Assembly: GCF_008312895.1 (NCBI RefSeq)
Contig: NZ_VSSP01000009.1
Span: 62,001-126,000 of the forward strand
DNA length: 64,000 nucleotides
Direction of reading: 5' to 3'
Origin: Luteimonas suaedae
GTDB taxonomy: Bacteria > Pseudomonadota > Gammaproteobacteria > Xanthomonadales > Xanthomonadaceae
This document shows positions 24,754 to 31,569 of the stretch, in pieces (positions within the stretch are counted from its first letter, which is position 1; every line of letters starts with the position of its first letter). The notes below the pieces were generated by a model that saw only the letters and a list, made by a program, of their open reading frames with translations, made no database searches and had not been told where the DNA came from. A program made the translations under genes and the position numbers.

Positions 24754-25818
24754 ATGCCCGCACCGCTTTCGCCAACCCGCATGCTGCGCCCGTTCTGGCT
24801 GCTGTCGCTCGCCGCGCTGCTGGCCGCCTGCGGCGGGCGCGAGACGCGGCCATCGCCGCCGGCGCCCGAACCGGTCGCCACCCCCGCCCCGGCACCGTCG
24901 CCGGTGCGCATCGGCCTGGCGCTGGGCGGCGGCGCGGCCAAGGGCTTCGCCCATATCGGCGTGATCAAGATGCTCGAGGCCAACGGCATCGCGCCGGCCG
25001 TGGTCGCCGGCACCAGTGCCGGCAGCGTGGTCGGCGCGCTCTACGCCAGCGGCATGGACGCGTTCGCGCTGCAGGAGCGGGCGGTGGCACTGGACGAGGC
25101 GAAGATCCGCGACGTGCGCCTGTTCTCCGGCGGCCTGGTGCAGGGGCAGAAACTGCAGGACTACGTCAACGCGCAGGTCGACAGCCGCCCGATCGAGCGC
25201 CTGAAGCTGCCGTTCGCCGCGGTGTCGGCGCGACTGGACAGCGGCGAGCGCGTGGTCTTCACCCGCGGCAACACCGGCCAGGCGGTGCGCGCCTCCAGCA
25301 GCGTGCCGGGCGTGTTCGAACCGGCGCGGATCGGCGGCCACAGCTATGTCGACGGCGGCGTGGTCAGCCCGGTGCCGGTGGACGCCGCGCGCCAGCTCGG
25401 CGCCGACCTGGTGATCGCGGTCGACATCTCCACCAAGGCCAGCGGCACCGCGCCGGAGGACATGCTGGGCATCGTCAACCAGTCGATCGCGATCATGGGC
25501 CGGGGCGTCGGCGCGCAGGAACTGGGCCGCGCCGACGTGGTGATCCGGCCCGAGGTCAACGACATCGGCCCGGCCGATTTCGCCCGGCGCAGCGCCGCGA
25601 TCCTGCAGGGCGAACGCGCCGCGCTGGCGGCGCTGCCGCAGATCCGCGCCAGGATCGCGGAACTCGAGGCGCAGCGCGCCGCGGCGCTGGCGCCGAAGCC
25701 GGCGGAGCCGGAAGCCGCGCATACCTGCGAGTCGGGTTGGATCCAGGCATTGAACCCATTCCGCGAGAACGCCGCTGCCTGTACGCAGCCCGACACCGAG
25801 AACGACGCGCGTCGCTAG
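24754..25818 (+). CDS. Patatin-like phospholipase lipoprotein (RssA family)
   Basis: The 354-residue protein has a lipoprotein signal (lipobox LLAAC, Cys26), a Pro/Ala-rich linker, then the patatin domain: oxyanion motif LGGGAAKGFAHIG (about 57-69), nucleophile Ser88 in GTSAGS and Asp200 in VDGG. The Ser-Asp dyad is intact, so it should be an active acyl hydrolase at a membrane face of the envelope. A second possible start is ATG 24781, which would leave a very short signal. The C-terminal ~50 residues hold two cysteines and an Ala/Pro/Glu-rich stretch. Confidence 0.9.
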   Translation: MPAPLSPTRMLRPFWLLSLAALLAACGGRETRPSPPAPEPVATPAPAPSPVRIGLALGGGAAKGFAHIGVIKMLEANGIAPAVVAGTSAGSVVGALYASGMDAFALQERAVALDEAKIRDVRLFSGGLVQGQKLQDYVNAQVDSRPIERLKLPFAAVSARLDSGERVVFTRGNTGQAVRASSSVPGVFEPARIGGHSYVDGGVVSPVPVDAARQLGADLVIAVDISTKASGTAPEDMLGIVNQSIAIMGRGVGAQELGRADVVIRPEVNDIGPADFARRSAAILQGERAALAALPQIRARIAELEAQRAAALAPKPAEPEAAHTCESGWIQALNPFRENAAACTQPDTENDARR

Positions 25819-25998
25819 GGCGTATCGACATGCGTGCCTTGCCGGCTCGTGTGGAAACGGCGTCAGCAAGTTGGCCGGTAAGTCGTGACTTCGCCGACGG
25901 CCTGTCGCGACTTCCGTCGCTCCCACAGGCTCCGACGACTCGGCCCCCGGACTGTCGATCGGCCTAGCCGCAATCTCGCACTCGCACCGGCTGCGGCT
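25819..25998. repeat. Intergenic stretch with a GTCGCGACTT/GTCGCTCCCACAGG repeat-like segment
   Basis: Between the patatin gene and the small ORF at 25999 lies a segment with AAGTCGTGACTTCGCCGACG, GTCGCGACTTCCGTCGCTCC and CACAGGC (about 25879-25932), forming overlapping dyads of the kind dispersed in Lysobacter-like genomes. No coding sequence is evident. Confidence 0.4.
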
Positions 25999-26145
25999 TC
26001 AACGCATCAGCGCATACAGTCGTCGCGCGATGGCACGCAACATCCCGCCGGGCCACATGGCCGGCGCATAGGGCCCGCGGCGATGCGGCGGCTTGGCGTG
26101 CGCGGGATCGGACAGCGAACGGCGGACGGATGGGTCATGGCGCAT
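25999..26145 (-). CDS. 48-residue basic peptide, divergent from LysR regulator
   Basis: The ATG at 26145 has a strong ribosome site (GAGGAG, 8 nt spacing). The peptide is rich in Arg, Pro and His, with a central PYAPAMWPGGM segment and a C-terminal amphipathic/basic helix (LRAIARRLYALMR). It has no signal peptide and matches no family I know. It shares the 150-bp AT-rich divergent region with the LysR gene at 26296, so it is probably that regulator's target. The ribosome site and context are the main support. Confidence 0.6.
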   Translation of the reverse strand: MRHDPSVRRSLSDPAHAKPPHRRGPYAPAMWPGGMLRAIARRLYALMR

Positions 26146-26295
26146 GAGAGTTCTCCTCGTGATCGCCGGCTGGCGGCGGGACGGCCCCCGGCAGGGGCGA
26201 GGAGATCGCGATCTCGGACACCACCATGCACCCGATCTTTTGTTCATTCAAACGAAAACATTTACATTGATCGTTCAATTGAACTGAACACTGCC
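26146..26295. promoter_or_regulatory. AT-rich divergent operator/promoter region
   Basis: From about 26236 to 26290 the sequence is strikingly AT-rich for this genome. It contains the perfect palindrome GTTCAATTGAAC (26273-26284) and a related imperfect copy GTTCATTCAAAC (26242-26253), centres 31 bp apart, about three helical turns. This is what a LysR-type regulator controlling itself and the divergent peptide would use. Confidence 0.5.
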
Positions 26296-27210
26296 ATGCC
26301 CTCCGACGCCACCTCCGGCGCGCCCGCCGCGCCGCCGCTGCTCGAAACCGACGCCCTGCAGACCTTCGTCGCCATCGCCGAGACCGCCAGCTTCACCCGC
26401 GGCGCGCAGCGCGTGTTCCGCACGCCGTCGGCAGTGAGCATGAAGATCAAGCGCCTGGAAGAGATGCTGGGGCGGACGCTGTTCGTGCGCGAAGCGCGCC
26501 GGGTGCGGCTGACGCCCGAAGGCGAGGTGTTGCTGGGCGACGCGCGGCGCTTGCTGCAGCTCAACGGGGAAACGGTGGCGCGCTTCCTGGCGCCGGCCCT
26601 CAGCGGCCGCGTGCGCATCGGCACCTCCGACGATGTCGGCAGCCGCATCCTGCCGGCGGCGCTGGGGCAGTTCGCGCGCACCCACCCTACGGTGGAGGTG
26701 GAGATGACGCTCGGCCGCAGCGGCGACCTGGCCGCGCAGTTGGACGCCGGCGCGCTGAATCTGGCGCTGGTCACCGCCGGCAACGACGATTACGGCGCCG
26801 ATGCCGGCCACGGCGAGACCGTGCATACCGATGTGCTGGTGTGGGCGCAGCGGCGCGATGGCGATGCGGGCACGCGCGCGCCGCTGCCGCTGGCCCTGGC
26901 GAGCCAGGGCTGCGTCTGGCGCCGCGCCGCGCTGGCCGCGCTGGACCGCGACGGCCGCGACTACCGCATCGCCTACACCTCGGAACACTGCGGCGGCCAG
27001 CAGGCGGCGATGCTGGCCGACCTGGCGGTGGCGCCGTTCCCGCGCAGCCTGGTACGGGCGCCGCTGCAGGTGGTGCCGGCGCGCGCCGGCCTGCCGCCGT
27101 TGGGCGAATACCAGATCGTGATGCTGGTCGGCGCGCCCGCGCCGGCGGTCGATGCCCTGGCCGAGGTGGTGCGGCGCGCCTTCCGCGAACTGCGCCGCGA
27201 GCGCCTATGA
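26296..27210 (+). CDS. LysR family transcriptional regulator
   Basis: The 304-residue protein has a LysR HTH at residues about 20-78 (TFVAIAETASFTRGAQRVFR, PSAVSMKIKRLEEMLG) and an effector domain. The pattern (TPSAVSMKIKRLEEMLGRTL, YTSEHCGGQQAAMLADLAVA) is that of an HTH regulator group often annotated near short conserved peptides in Xanthomonads. Ser/Thr-rich MPSDATSG is the natural start at 26296. It is divergent from the 48-residue peptide gene. Confidence 0.92.
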   Translation: MPSDATSGAPAAPPLLETDALQTFVAIAETASFTRGAQRVFRTPSAVSMKIKRLEEMLGRTLFVREARRVRLTPEGEVLLGDARRLLQLNGETVARFLAPALSGRVRIGTSDDVGSRILPAALGQFARTHPTVEVEMTLGRSGDLAAQLDAGALNLALVTAGNDDYGADAGHGETVHTDVLVWAQRRDGDAGTRAPLPLALASQGCVWRRAALAALDRDGRDYRIAYTSEHCGGQQAAMLADLAVAPFPRSLVRAPLQVVPARAGLPPLGEYQIVMLVGAPAPAVDALAEVVRRAFRELRRERL

Positions 27211-27243
27211 CATTCGCCTCCCACGGCACCCGGCGCCGATGCC

Positions 27244-27479
27244 CCTGTAGGAGGGCTTCAGCCTGAGATTTCCCACGCTTCTCGCAGCCTATCTTCCCCC
27301 TTTGAAAAAGGGGGATTGAGGGGGGCGAAAGCCGCCGCTTGCAAGCCGCAGGCTTGCGGCGGCTTGAGCGCCCTCGCGCGCTGCGCGAGGGCCGGGAATC
27401 GCGTAGCGATTTGCTGTTGCTCATGCTCGCCGCCGATGCGTCTGCCTACGCGGTCGGGGCTGAAGCCCCTCCTACAGGG
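27244..27479. repeat. Composite inverted repeat bounded by GGGCTTCAGCC / GGGGCTGAAGCCCC arms
   Basis: No gene lies between 27211 and 27549. The outer arms CTGTAGGAGGGCTTCAGCCT and GGGGCTGAAGCCCCTCCTAC are mutual complements. Inside are smaller hairpins: CCCCCTTTGAAAAAGGGGG, GCCGCCGCTTGC/GCAAGCGGCGGC-type stems around 27330-27363, and GCCCTCGCGCGCTGCGCGAGGGC. Similar material recurs at 47320-47528 and 48799-48821. Confidence 0.75.
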
Positions 27480-27549
27480 ATCGGCTGCGGGTGGATGGTC
27501 GATTCGGCCCAGGGCCGTTGACGCGCATGGCCGCGCGTCAGCATGCGCA

Positions 27550-27855
27550 TCAGGCGTCCGGCGCGAAGATGTCCGCCAGCCGCGCGACCGACGCCCCGCC
27601 CGCGTACCCGACCGTGCCGACCGGCACGCGTCCGCCGGTCGCCTCGATCACCTTCCCCGCCCATTCCGGCTCGAAGCCCCCGCACAGTTCGATGAACTGC
27701 ACGCCGCCCGCCACCAGATCGGCGGCGACCTGTGGTGCCATCGACGGCTCCGGCACGGCGACCACGGTCGAGCGCAGGCCGCCTCGCTCGATCACCATGC
27801 GATCCACCGCCGGATCGGTCTCCGGCGCCTCGAAGATGAATGCCCAGCTGATCAT
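27550..27855 (-). CDS. DUF6506 family protein
   Basis: A 101-residue protein beginning MISWAFIFEAPETDPAVDRM, the hallmark of the small DUF6506 family. Later motifs FIELCGGFEPEWAGKVIEAT and VGTVGYAGG fit. GGAGA stands about 7 nt before the ATG at 27855. It is cytoplasmic; no reaction is known to me. It is divergent from an Asp/Glu racemase, and the Cys-Gly-Gly segment resembles the active-site loops of that fold only superficially. Confidence 0.82.
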   Translation of the reverse strand: MISWAFIFEAPETDPAVDRMVIERGGLRSTVVAVPEPSMAPQVAADLVAGGVQFIELCGGFEPEWAGKVIEATGGRVPVGTVGYAGGASVARLADIFAPDA

Positions 27856-27948
27856 GTCGTTCTCCGCAGTCGTTTCGATGATGATCGCAGACGGCCCCGG
27901 GGATGCCGGCACTTCCGCTCGCGGCGTCGACCCCGGAGCGCCGATTCC

Positions 27949-27961
27949 TATACTGCGCGCA
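27949..27961 (+). promoter_or_regulatory. -10 element next to the racemase start, possible leaderless transcript
   Basis: TATACT at 27949-27954 lies seven bases before ATG 27961. A GTCGAC at 27926-27931 is spaced 17 bp upstream as a weak -35. No ribosome site separates the -10 from the ATG. Confidence 0.4.
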
Positions 27962-28668
27962 TGGAAACCATCGGCCTGCTCGGCGGCATGAGCTGGGAAT
28001 CGACCGCGCTCTACTACCGCCTGATCAACCAGACGGTGCGCGAGCGCCTGGGCGGGCTGCATTCGGCACGGTTGCTGCTGTACAGCGTCGATTTCGCCGA
28101 GATCGAGCCCCTGCAGCACGCCGGCGACTGGGACGGCGCCGGGCGCGTGCTCGGCGCGGCGGCGCGCGCGCTGCGCGACGGCGGCGCCGAGCGGCTGGTG
28201 CTGTGCACCAACACCATGCACAAGGTCGCCGACGCGATCGAGGCCGCTGCCGGCCTGCCGCTGCTGCACATCGCCGATCCCACCGGCGCGGCGATCCGCG
28301 CCGCCGGCTTCACCCGCGTCGGCCTGCTGGCGACACGCTTCACCATGGAGCAGGCGTTCTATCGCCGGCGGCTGGCCGAGCGCCACGGCCTGGACGTGCG
28401 CGTCCCCGATGCCGACGCGCGCGAACGCGTGCACCGGGTGATCTACGAGGAGCTGTGCCTGGGCGTGGTGCGCGATGCATCGCGCGAGGCCTACCGGCGG
28501 ATCATCGCGCAGTTGGTGGACGACGGCGCCGAATGCATCGTGCTCGGCTGCACCGAGATCTGCCTGCTGATCGGCGACGGCGACGCCGAGGTGCCGCTGT
28601 TCGACACCACCATGCTGCACGCGCGCGCGGCGGCCGTCGCGTCGCTCGCGGTTCGCGGCGGGACCTGA
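27961..28668 (+). CDS. Aspartate/glutamate racemase family protein
   Basis: The 235-residue protein starts METIGLLGGMSWEST and has the two active-site cysteines of the family, Cys82 in CTNTMHK and Cys197 in GCTEI. Length and motifs are those of RacD/YgeA-type amino-acid racemases, PLP-independent cytoplasmic enzymes that interconvert L- and D-amino acids. Substrate specificity is not predictable. It is divergent from the DUF6506 gene. Confidence 0.92.
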   Translation: METIGLLGGMSWESTALYYRLINQTVRERLGGLHSARLLLYSVDFAEIEPLQHAGDWDGAGRVLGAAARALRDGGAERLVLCTNTMHKVADAIEAAAGLPLLHIADPTGAAIRAAGFTRVGLLATRFTMEQAFYRRRLAERHGLDVRVPDADARERVHRVIYEELCLGVVRDASREAYRRIIAQLVDDGAECIVLGCTEICLLIGDGDAEVPLFDTTMLHARAAAVASLAVRGGT

Positions 28669-28700
28669 CCACGACACCGCATCCGCGCTCACGCCACGCC

Positions 28701-28773
28701 GTAGGAGCGCGCCATGCGGGCGATGCCCGCATGTTCCGACCGCGCCGGCATCGCGCGCATGGCGCGCTCCTAC
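28701..28773. repeat. GTAGGAGCGCGCC palindromic repeat, short form
   Basis: A 73-bp copy that keeps both terminal arms (GTAGGAGCGCGCCATGCGGG and CATGGCGCGCTCCTAC) but lacks the ~70-bp core of the full element. It would fold into a simple long hairpin. Confidence 0.8.
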
Positions 28774-28825
28774 GAAGGCGTCGACCCCTTGGCCCGGCAG
28801 GCCGCCGCCGGTCCAGCGGCGGCGC

Positions 28826-29302
28826 TCACAGGAAATCCAGTGGCGGCTTGGCCACCATCAGCCAGAACACGATCAGGAACGAGACCAGTGCCGGCACCCC
28901 CAATGCCGCCCAGCAGCCGAGCGTGGCGTCGTAGCGGCGCGGCAGCGGCGCGCCCTTGGCCGCGGCGGCGGCGGCGATGTCGCGCAGCCGCATCTGCAGC
29001 CAGACCACCGGCAGCCAGCACAGCGCCGCGATCAGGAACAGCACGATCGACCAGTACAGCCACGGGGTGGTCAGCGGCAGGCCCATGCGCCGCGCCAGGT
29101 ACAGGCCGCTGAGCGGCTGGAGCACGATGGTGGTGGCGGTGAACAGCCAGTCGGCGATCACCACGTAGCGCGCCACCACCGCGACCACCCGCGCATCGCG
29201 CGTGCGGCTGATGAAGAACAGGTAGAACGCGGTGCCGATGCCGGTGCCGAACAGGAAGGTCGACGACAGCACGTGCAGGTACTTAACGATCAGGTAGTCC
29301 AT
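28826..29302 (-). CDS. DUF2269 family integral membrane protein
   Basis: A 158-residue protein with four membrane helices; the start MDYLIVKYLHVLSSTFLFGTG is diagnostic of DUF2269. The function of the family is not established. It overlaps the 3' end of the upstream oxidoreductase gene by 20 bp (start 29302, upstream stop 29283), so the two are almost certainly co-expressed. That protein ends in a DoxX-like membrane domain, so both may work in the same membrane. Confidence 0.9.
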   Translation of the reverse strand: MDYLIVKYLHVLSSTFLFGTGIGTAFYLFFISRTRDARVVAVVARYVVIADWLFTATTIVLQPLSGLYLARRMGLPLTTPWLYWSIVLFLIAALCWLPVVWLQMRLRDIAAAAAAKGAPLPRRYDATLGCWAALGVPALVSFLIVFWLMVAKPPLDFL

Positions 29303-30572
29303 CCGGGCGATCCAGTTCGTGCAGCGCGAGCAGCGCCGCCAGCAGCGGGATGTTCTTCAGCACCGGTCCGTAAGGATGGGCCCAGAACTCGGGCAGGCAG
29401 GCAGTGATGACGACGGTGTAGGCGGTGACCAGCAGCAGCTGCACGCGGTACGACCACAGACGCCAGCGCGGGCGCAGCATGGTGATGCCGAGGACCAGGT
29501 CGAGGCCGGCGGCACCGTACAACGCCACCTGCGCCGCCATGCCGGTGAGGCCGGTGCGGGCCAGCAGCGCCAGGCTGTCGGCGACCGGATAGACGAACAC
29601 CGACACCAGGGCGGTGACGATCCACATCGCCGCCACCGCGTAACGCAGCAGCGGCAGCAGCCAGCGCAGGCGCGCGCCGGTGCCGAGGACGCGGCGCGCG
29701 CCGGGATCGACGAAGGCCTCGATGCCGCGCGGCGGCCGCCCCAAGAGCCGCGCCGCCGGGCCGGCGTCGGCGACGTTGCCGGCCTCGAGCATGCGCAGCG
29801 ACTCCGGCGTTGCCAGGCTGCCGGGCAGGCGCGCCAGCAGCGCCGCCGAGGCGCGCGCCAGCGCGGCCGGCATCGGCAGGAACCCGCGCGGGAATCCCAG
29901 CCTGCGCTTGAACATCGCCAGGTAGTCGCGCAGGGTCACCGCCGTCGGACCGACCGCGTCGAGTCGTCTCGGCGGGTCCTCGGCTTCGAGCACGCGCAAC
30001 ACCAGCGCGCACAGGTCGTCCAGGTGCAGGGGCTGGATGCGCTGGCCGCCACCGCCCGGCAGCGGCGTGAGCGGCAGCGCCGCCAGCAGCGCGAACCAGC
30101 GCGTGCTGGCGCCTTCGGGCGCGAACACCAGCGACGGCCGGACCACCGTCGCCGTCATCGGCAGCGCGGCGAGCGCGGCATCGGCGCGGCCCTTGGAGGC
30201 CAGATACGCGGTGGCGGCATCGGGCGCGGCGCCAAGTGCGGAGACCTGCACGATCCTGCGCACGCCGGCGTCCGCGGCCGCCTCGAACAGCGCCAGCGGC
30301 CCTTTCACGTGGAGCGCATCGAAGCGCTGGCTATCCTGCTCGCGAAAGATGCCGACGACATTGACCACGGCATCCACGCCGCGCAGCGCGTGCCGCCACT
30401 CGGCGGGCGACGGATCGACATAGTCGATCGCCACCGTCTCCGTGTCGGGCCAGCGCTGCCGCAACGATTCGATCCGTCTTCCGCCCGGAATCGCCTCATG
30501 CCCCGCCCGCAGCAATCGCTCGACCAACGCCGCGCCGATCAGCCCGCTGGCGCCGCTCACCAGCACACGCAT
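29283..30572 (-). CDS. SDR family oxidoreductase with C-terminal DoxX-like membrane domain
   Basis: The 429-residue protein has an N-terminal NAD(P)-binding atypical SDR domain (GASGLIGAALVERLL, residues 6-20; VVRPSLVFAPEG; no classical YxxxK) and a C-terminal DoxX-like region with four membrane helices (about 300-415). The start at 30572 opens the Rossmann fold directly. The fusion ties a soluble dehydrogenase-like domain to the membrane. The overlapping downstream gene encodes a DUF2269 membrane protein. Confidence 0.88.
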   Translation of the reverse strand: MRVLVSGASGLIGAALVERLLRAGHEAIPGGRRIESLRQRWPDTETVAIDYVDPSPAEWRHALRGVDAVVNVVGIFREQDSQRFDALHVKGPLALFEAAADAGVRRIVQVSALGAAPDAATAYLASKGRADAALAALPMTATVVRPSLVFAPEGASTRWFALLAALPLTPLPGGGGQRIQPLHLDDLCALVLRVLEAEDPPRRLDAVGPTAVTLRDYLAMFKRRLGFPRGFLPMPAALARASAALLARLPGSLATPESLRMLEAGNVADAGPAARLLGRPPRGIEAFVDPGARRVLGTGARLRWLLPLLRYAVAAMWIVTALVSVFVYPVADSLALLARTGLTGMAAQVALYGAAGLDLVLGITMLRPRWRLWSYRVQLLLVTAYTVVITACLPEFWAHPYGPVLKNIPLLAALLALHELDRPDGLPDR

Positions 30573-30617
30573 GGCGGCTCTCCCTTGCGCGCCACCGATC
30601 TGCCGGTGCGCGCGCTG

Positions 30618-31154
30618 ATGTCCGGATCGGTGGCGAGTGCGCTGTCCACGCTCACATTGTCCTGGCTCTGCCATCGCGACGGCGGTGCGCTGGCCAGCGG
30701 CACCAATGCCACCAGCCACTGGTTCTGGGGCGAGACCGCGCGCTACCGCGATGCGCCGAGCCTGCGGCATACGCTGCTCGGCTATGCGATCCACCATGCC
30801 AGCTCGGTGTTCTGGGCCTGCGGCTTCGAGCGCCTGGCCGGCCGGCGCGCACGACCGGCACGGATCGCGGCGGCGGCCGGGCTGACCGCGGCGCTGGCCT
30901 ACGTGGTCGACTACCACGTGGTGCCGCGGCGGCTGACGCCGGGCTTCGAACGGCACCTGCCCGCAAGCGGGATGCTCGCCACCTACGTCGCGTTCGCCGT
31001 CGGGTTGTGCCTGGGCAGCCGCGCATGCCGGCGGGGCGTGGTCAAGCTCGCGCGCCGCGTCGCGCGGCCAGCGCGTCGCGCAGTTCGAGCAGCGCCGGCA
31101 ACGCGCACAACAGCGCCGGCGGCACCAGCACCACCGCCCAGGTCGCGGGACTGA
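30618..31154 (+). CDS. Conserved hypothetical membrane protein
   Basis: A 178-residue product with two to three membrane segments and conserved-looking motifs NATSHWFWGE, LLGYAIHHASSVFW and YHVVPRRLTPGFERHL. Proteins of this pattern occur in many proteobacteria without known function. The last ~38 residues are Arg/Ala/Pro-rich and overlap the 3' end of the convergent membrane-protein gene by 113 bp, so the true C-terminus may be unconserved. It is divergent from the SDR/DoxX gene, with 45 bp between the starts. Confidence 0.68.
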   Translation: MSGSVASALSTLTLSWLCHRDGGALASGTNATSHWFWGETARYRDAPSLRHTLLGYAIHHASSVFWACGFERLAGRRARPARIAAAAGLTAALAYVVDYHVVPRRLTPGFERHLPASGMLATYVAFAVGLCLGSRACRRGVVKLARRVARPARRAVRAAPATRTTAPAAPAPPPRSRD

Positions 31155-31569
31155 GCGGCGGCTGCCGCACCGTCAGCGCCCAGCCGGTCTCGGGCGCAGA
31201 CTGCCACGTCGCCGCGATCACCAGGCCGAGCGCGATCGGCGGCGCCATGTCGAGCACGCTGTGCACGTGCTGCTCGAACGGGCGGATGTCGCGCAGACCG
31301 TACGCGCGCCGGGTATCGACATATCCGACTACCGCGTGCAACGCGACCAACACCGCCATCCATGCCCACACGCTCCAGCCGATTTCCAGCAGCAGGCCGG
31401 CCAGGATCGCGAGAGCCAATAGTCCCAGTTGTAGCAGGTGCATCAGCGATTCTGGCAGGCCCGAGGTATGCGCCAGATCGGTGCGGCGATGGCAGACGAA
31501 GTCCAGGGTGCCGGCGAACAGCCACGCCAAATAGCCGGCATAGGCCCAACCGATCAGCCCGGAGCTCAA
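31042..31569 (-). CDS. Histidine-rich integral membrane protein coupled to Rieske/FAD oxidoreductase
   Basis: I place the start at TTG 31569, overlapping the stop of the upstream gene (TTGA) with GGGAG five bases before it; no ATG fits. The 175-residue product has four to five membrane helices and polar residues at their ends: D23, H27, H34, E40, H44, E62, H78, E99, H101, H103. The motifs DFVCHRRTDLAHTSGLPES and PFEQHVHSVLDMAP look conserved. The spacing suggests a membrane metal or heme site, perhaps fed by the Rieske/FAD enzyme. No named family is recognised. Confidence 0.75.
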   Translation of the reverse strand: MSSGLIGWAYAGYLAWLFAGTLDFVCHRRTDLAHTSGLPESLMHLLQLGLLALAILAGLLLEIGWSVWAWMAVLVALHAVVGYVDTRRAYGLRDIRPFEQHVHSVLDMAPPIALGLVIAATWQSAPETGWALTVRQPPLSPATWAVVLVPPALLCALPALLELRDALAARRGARA

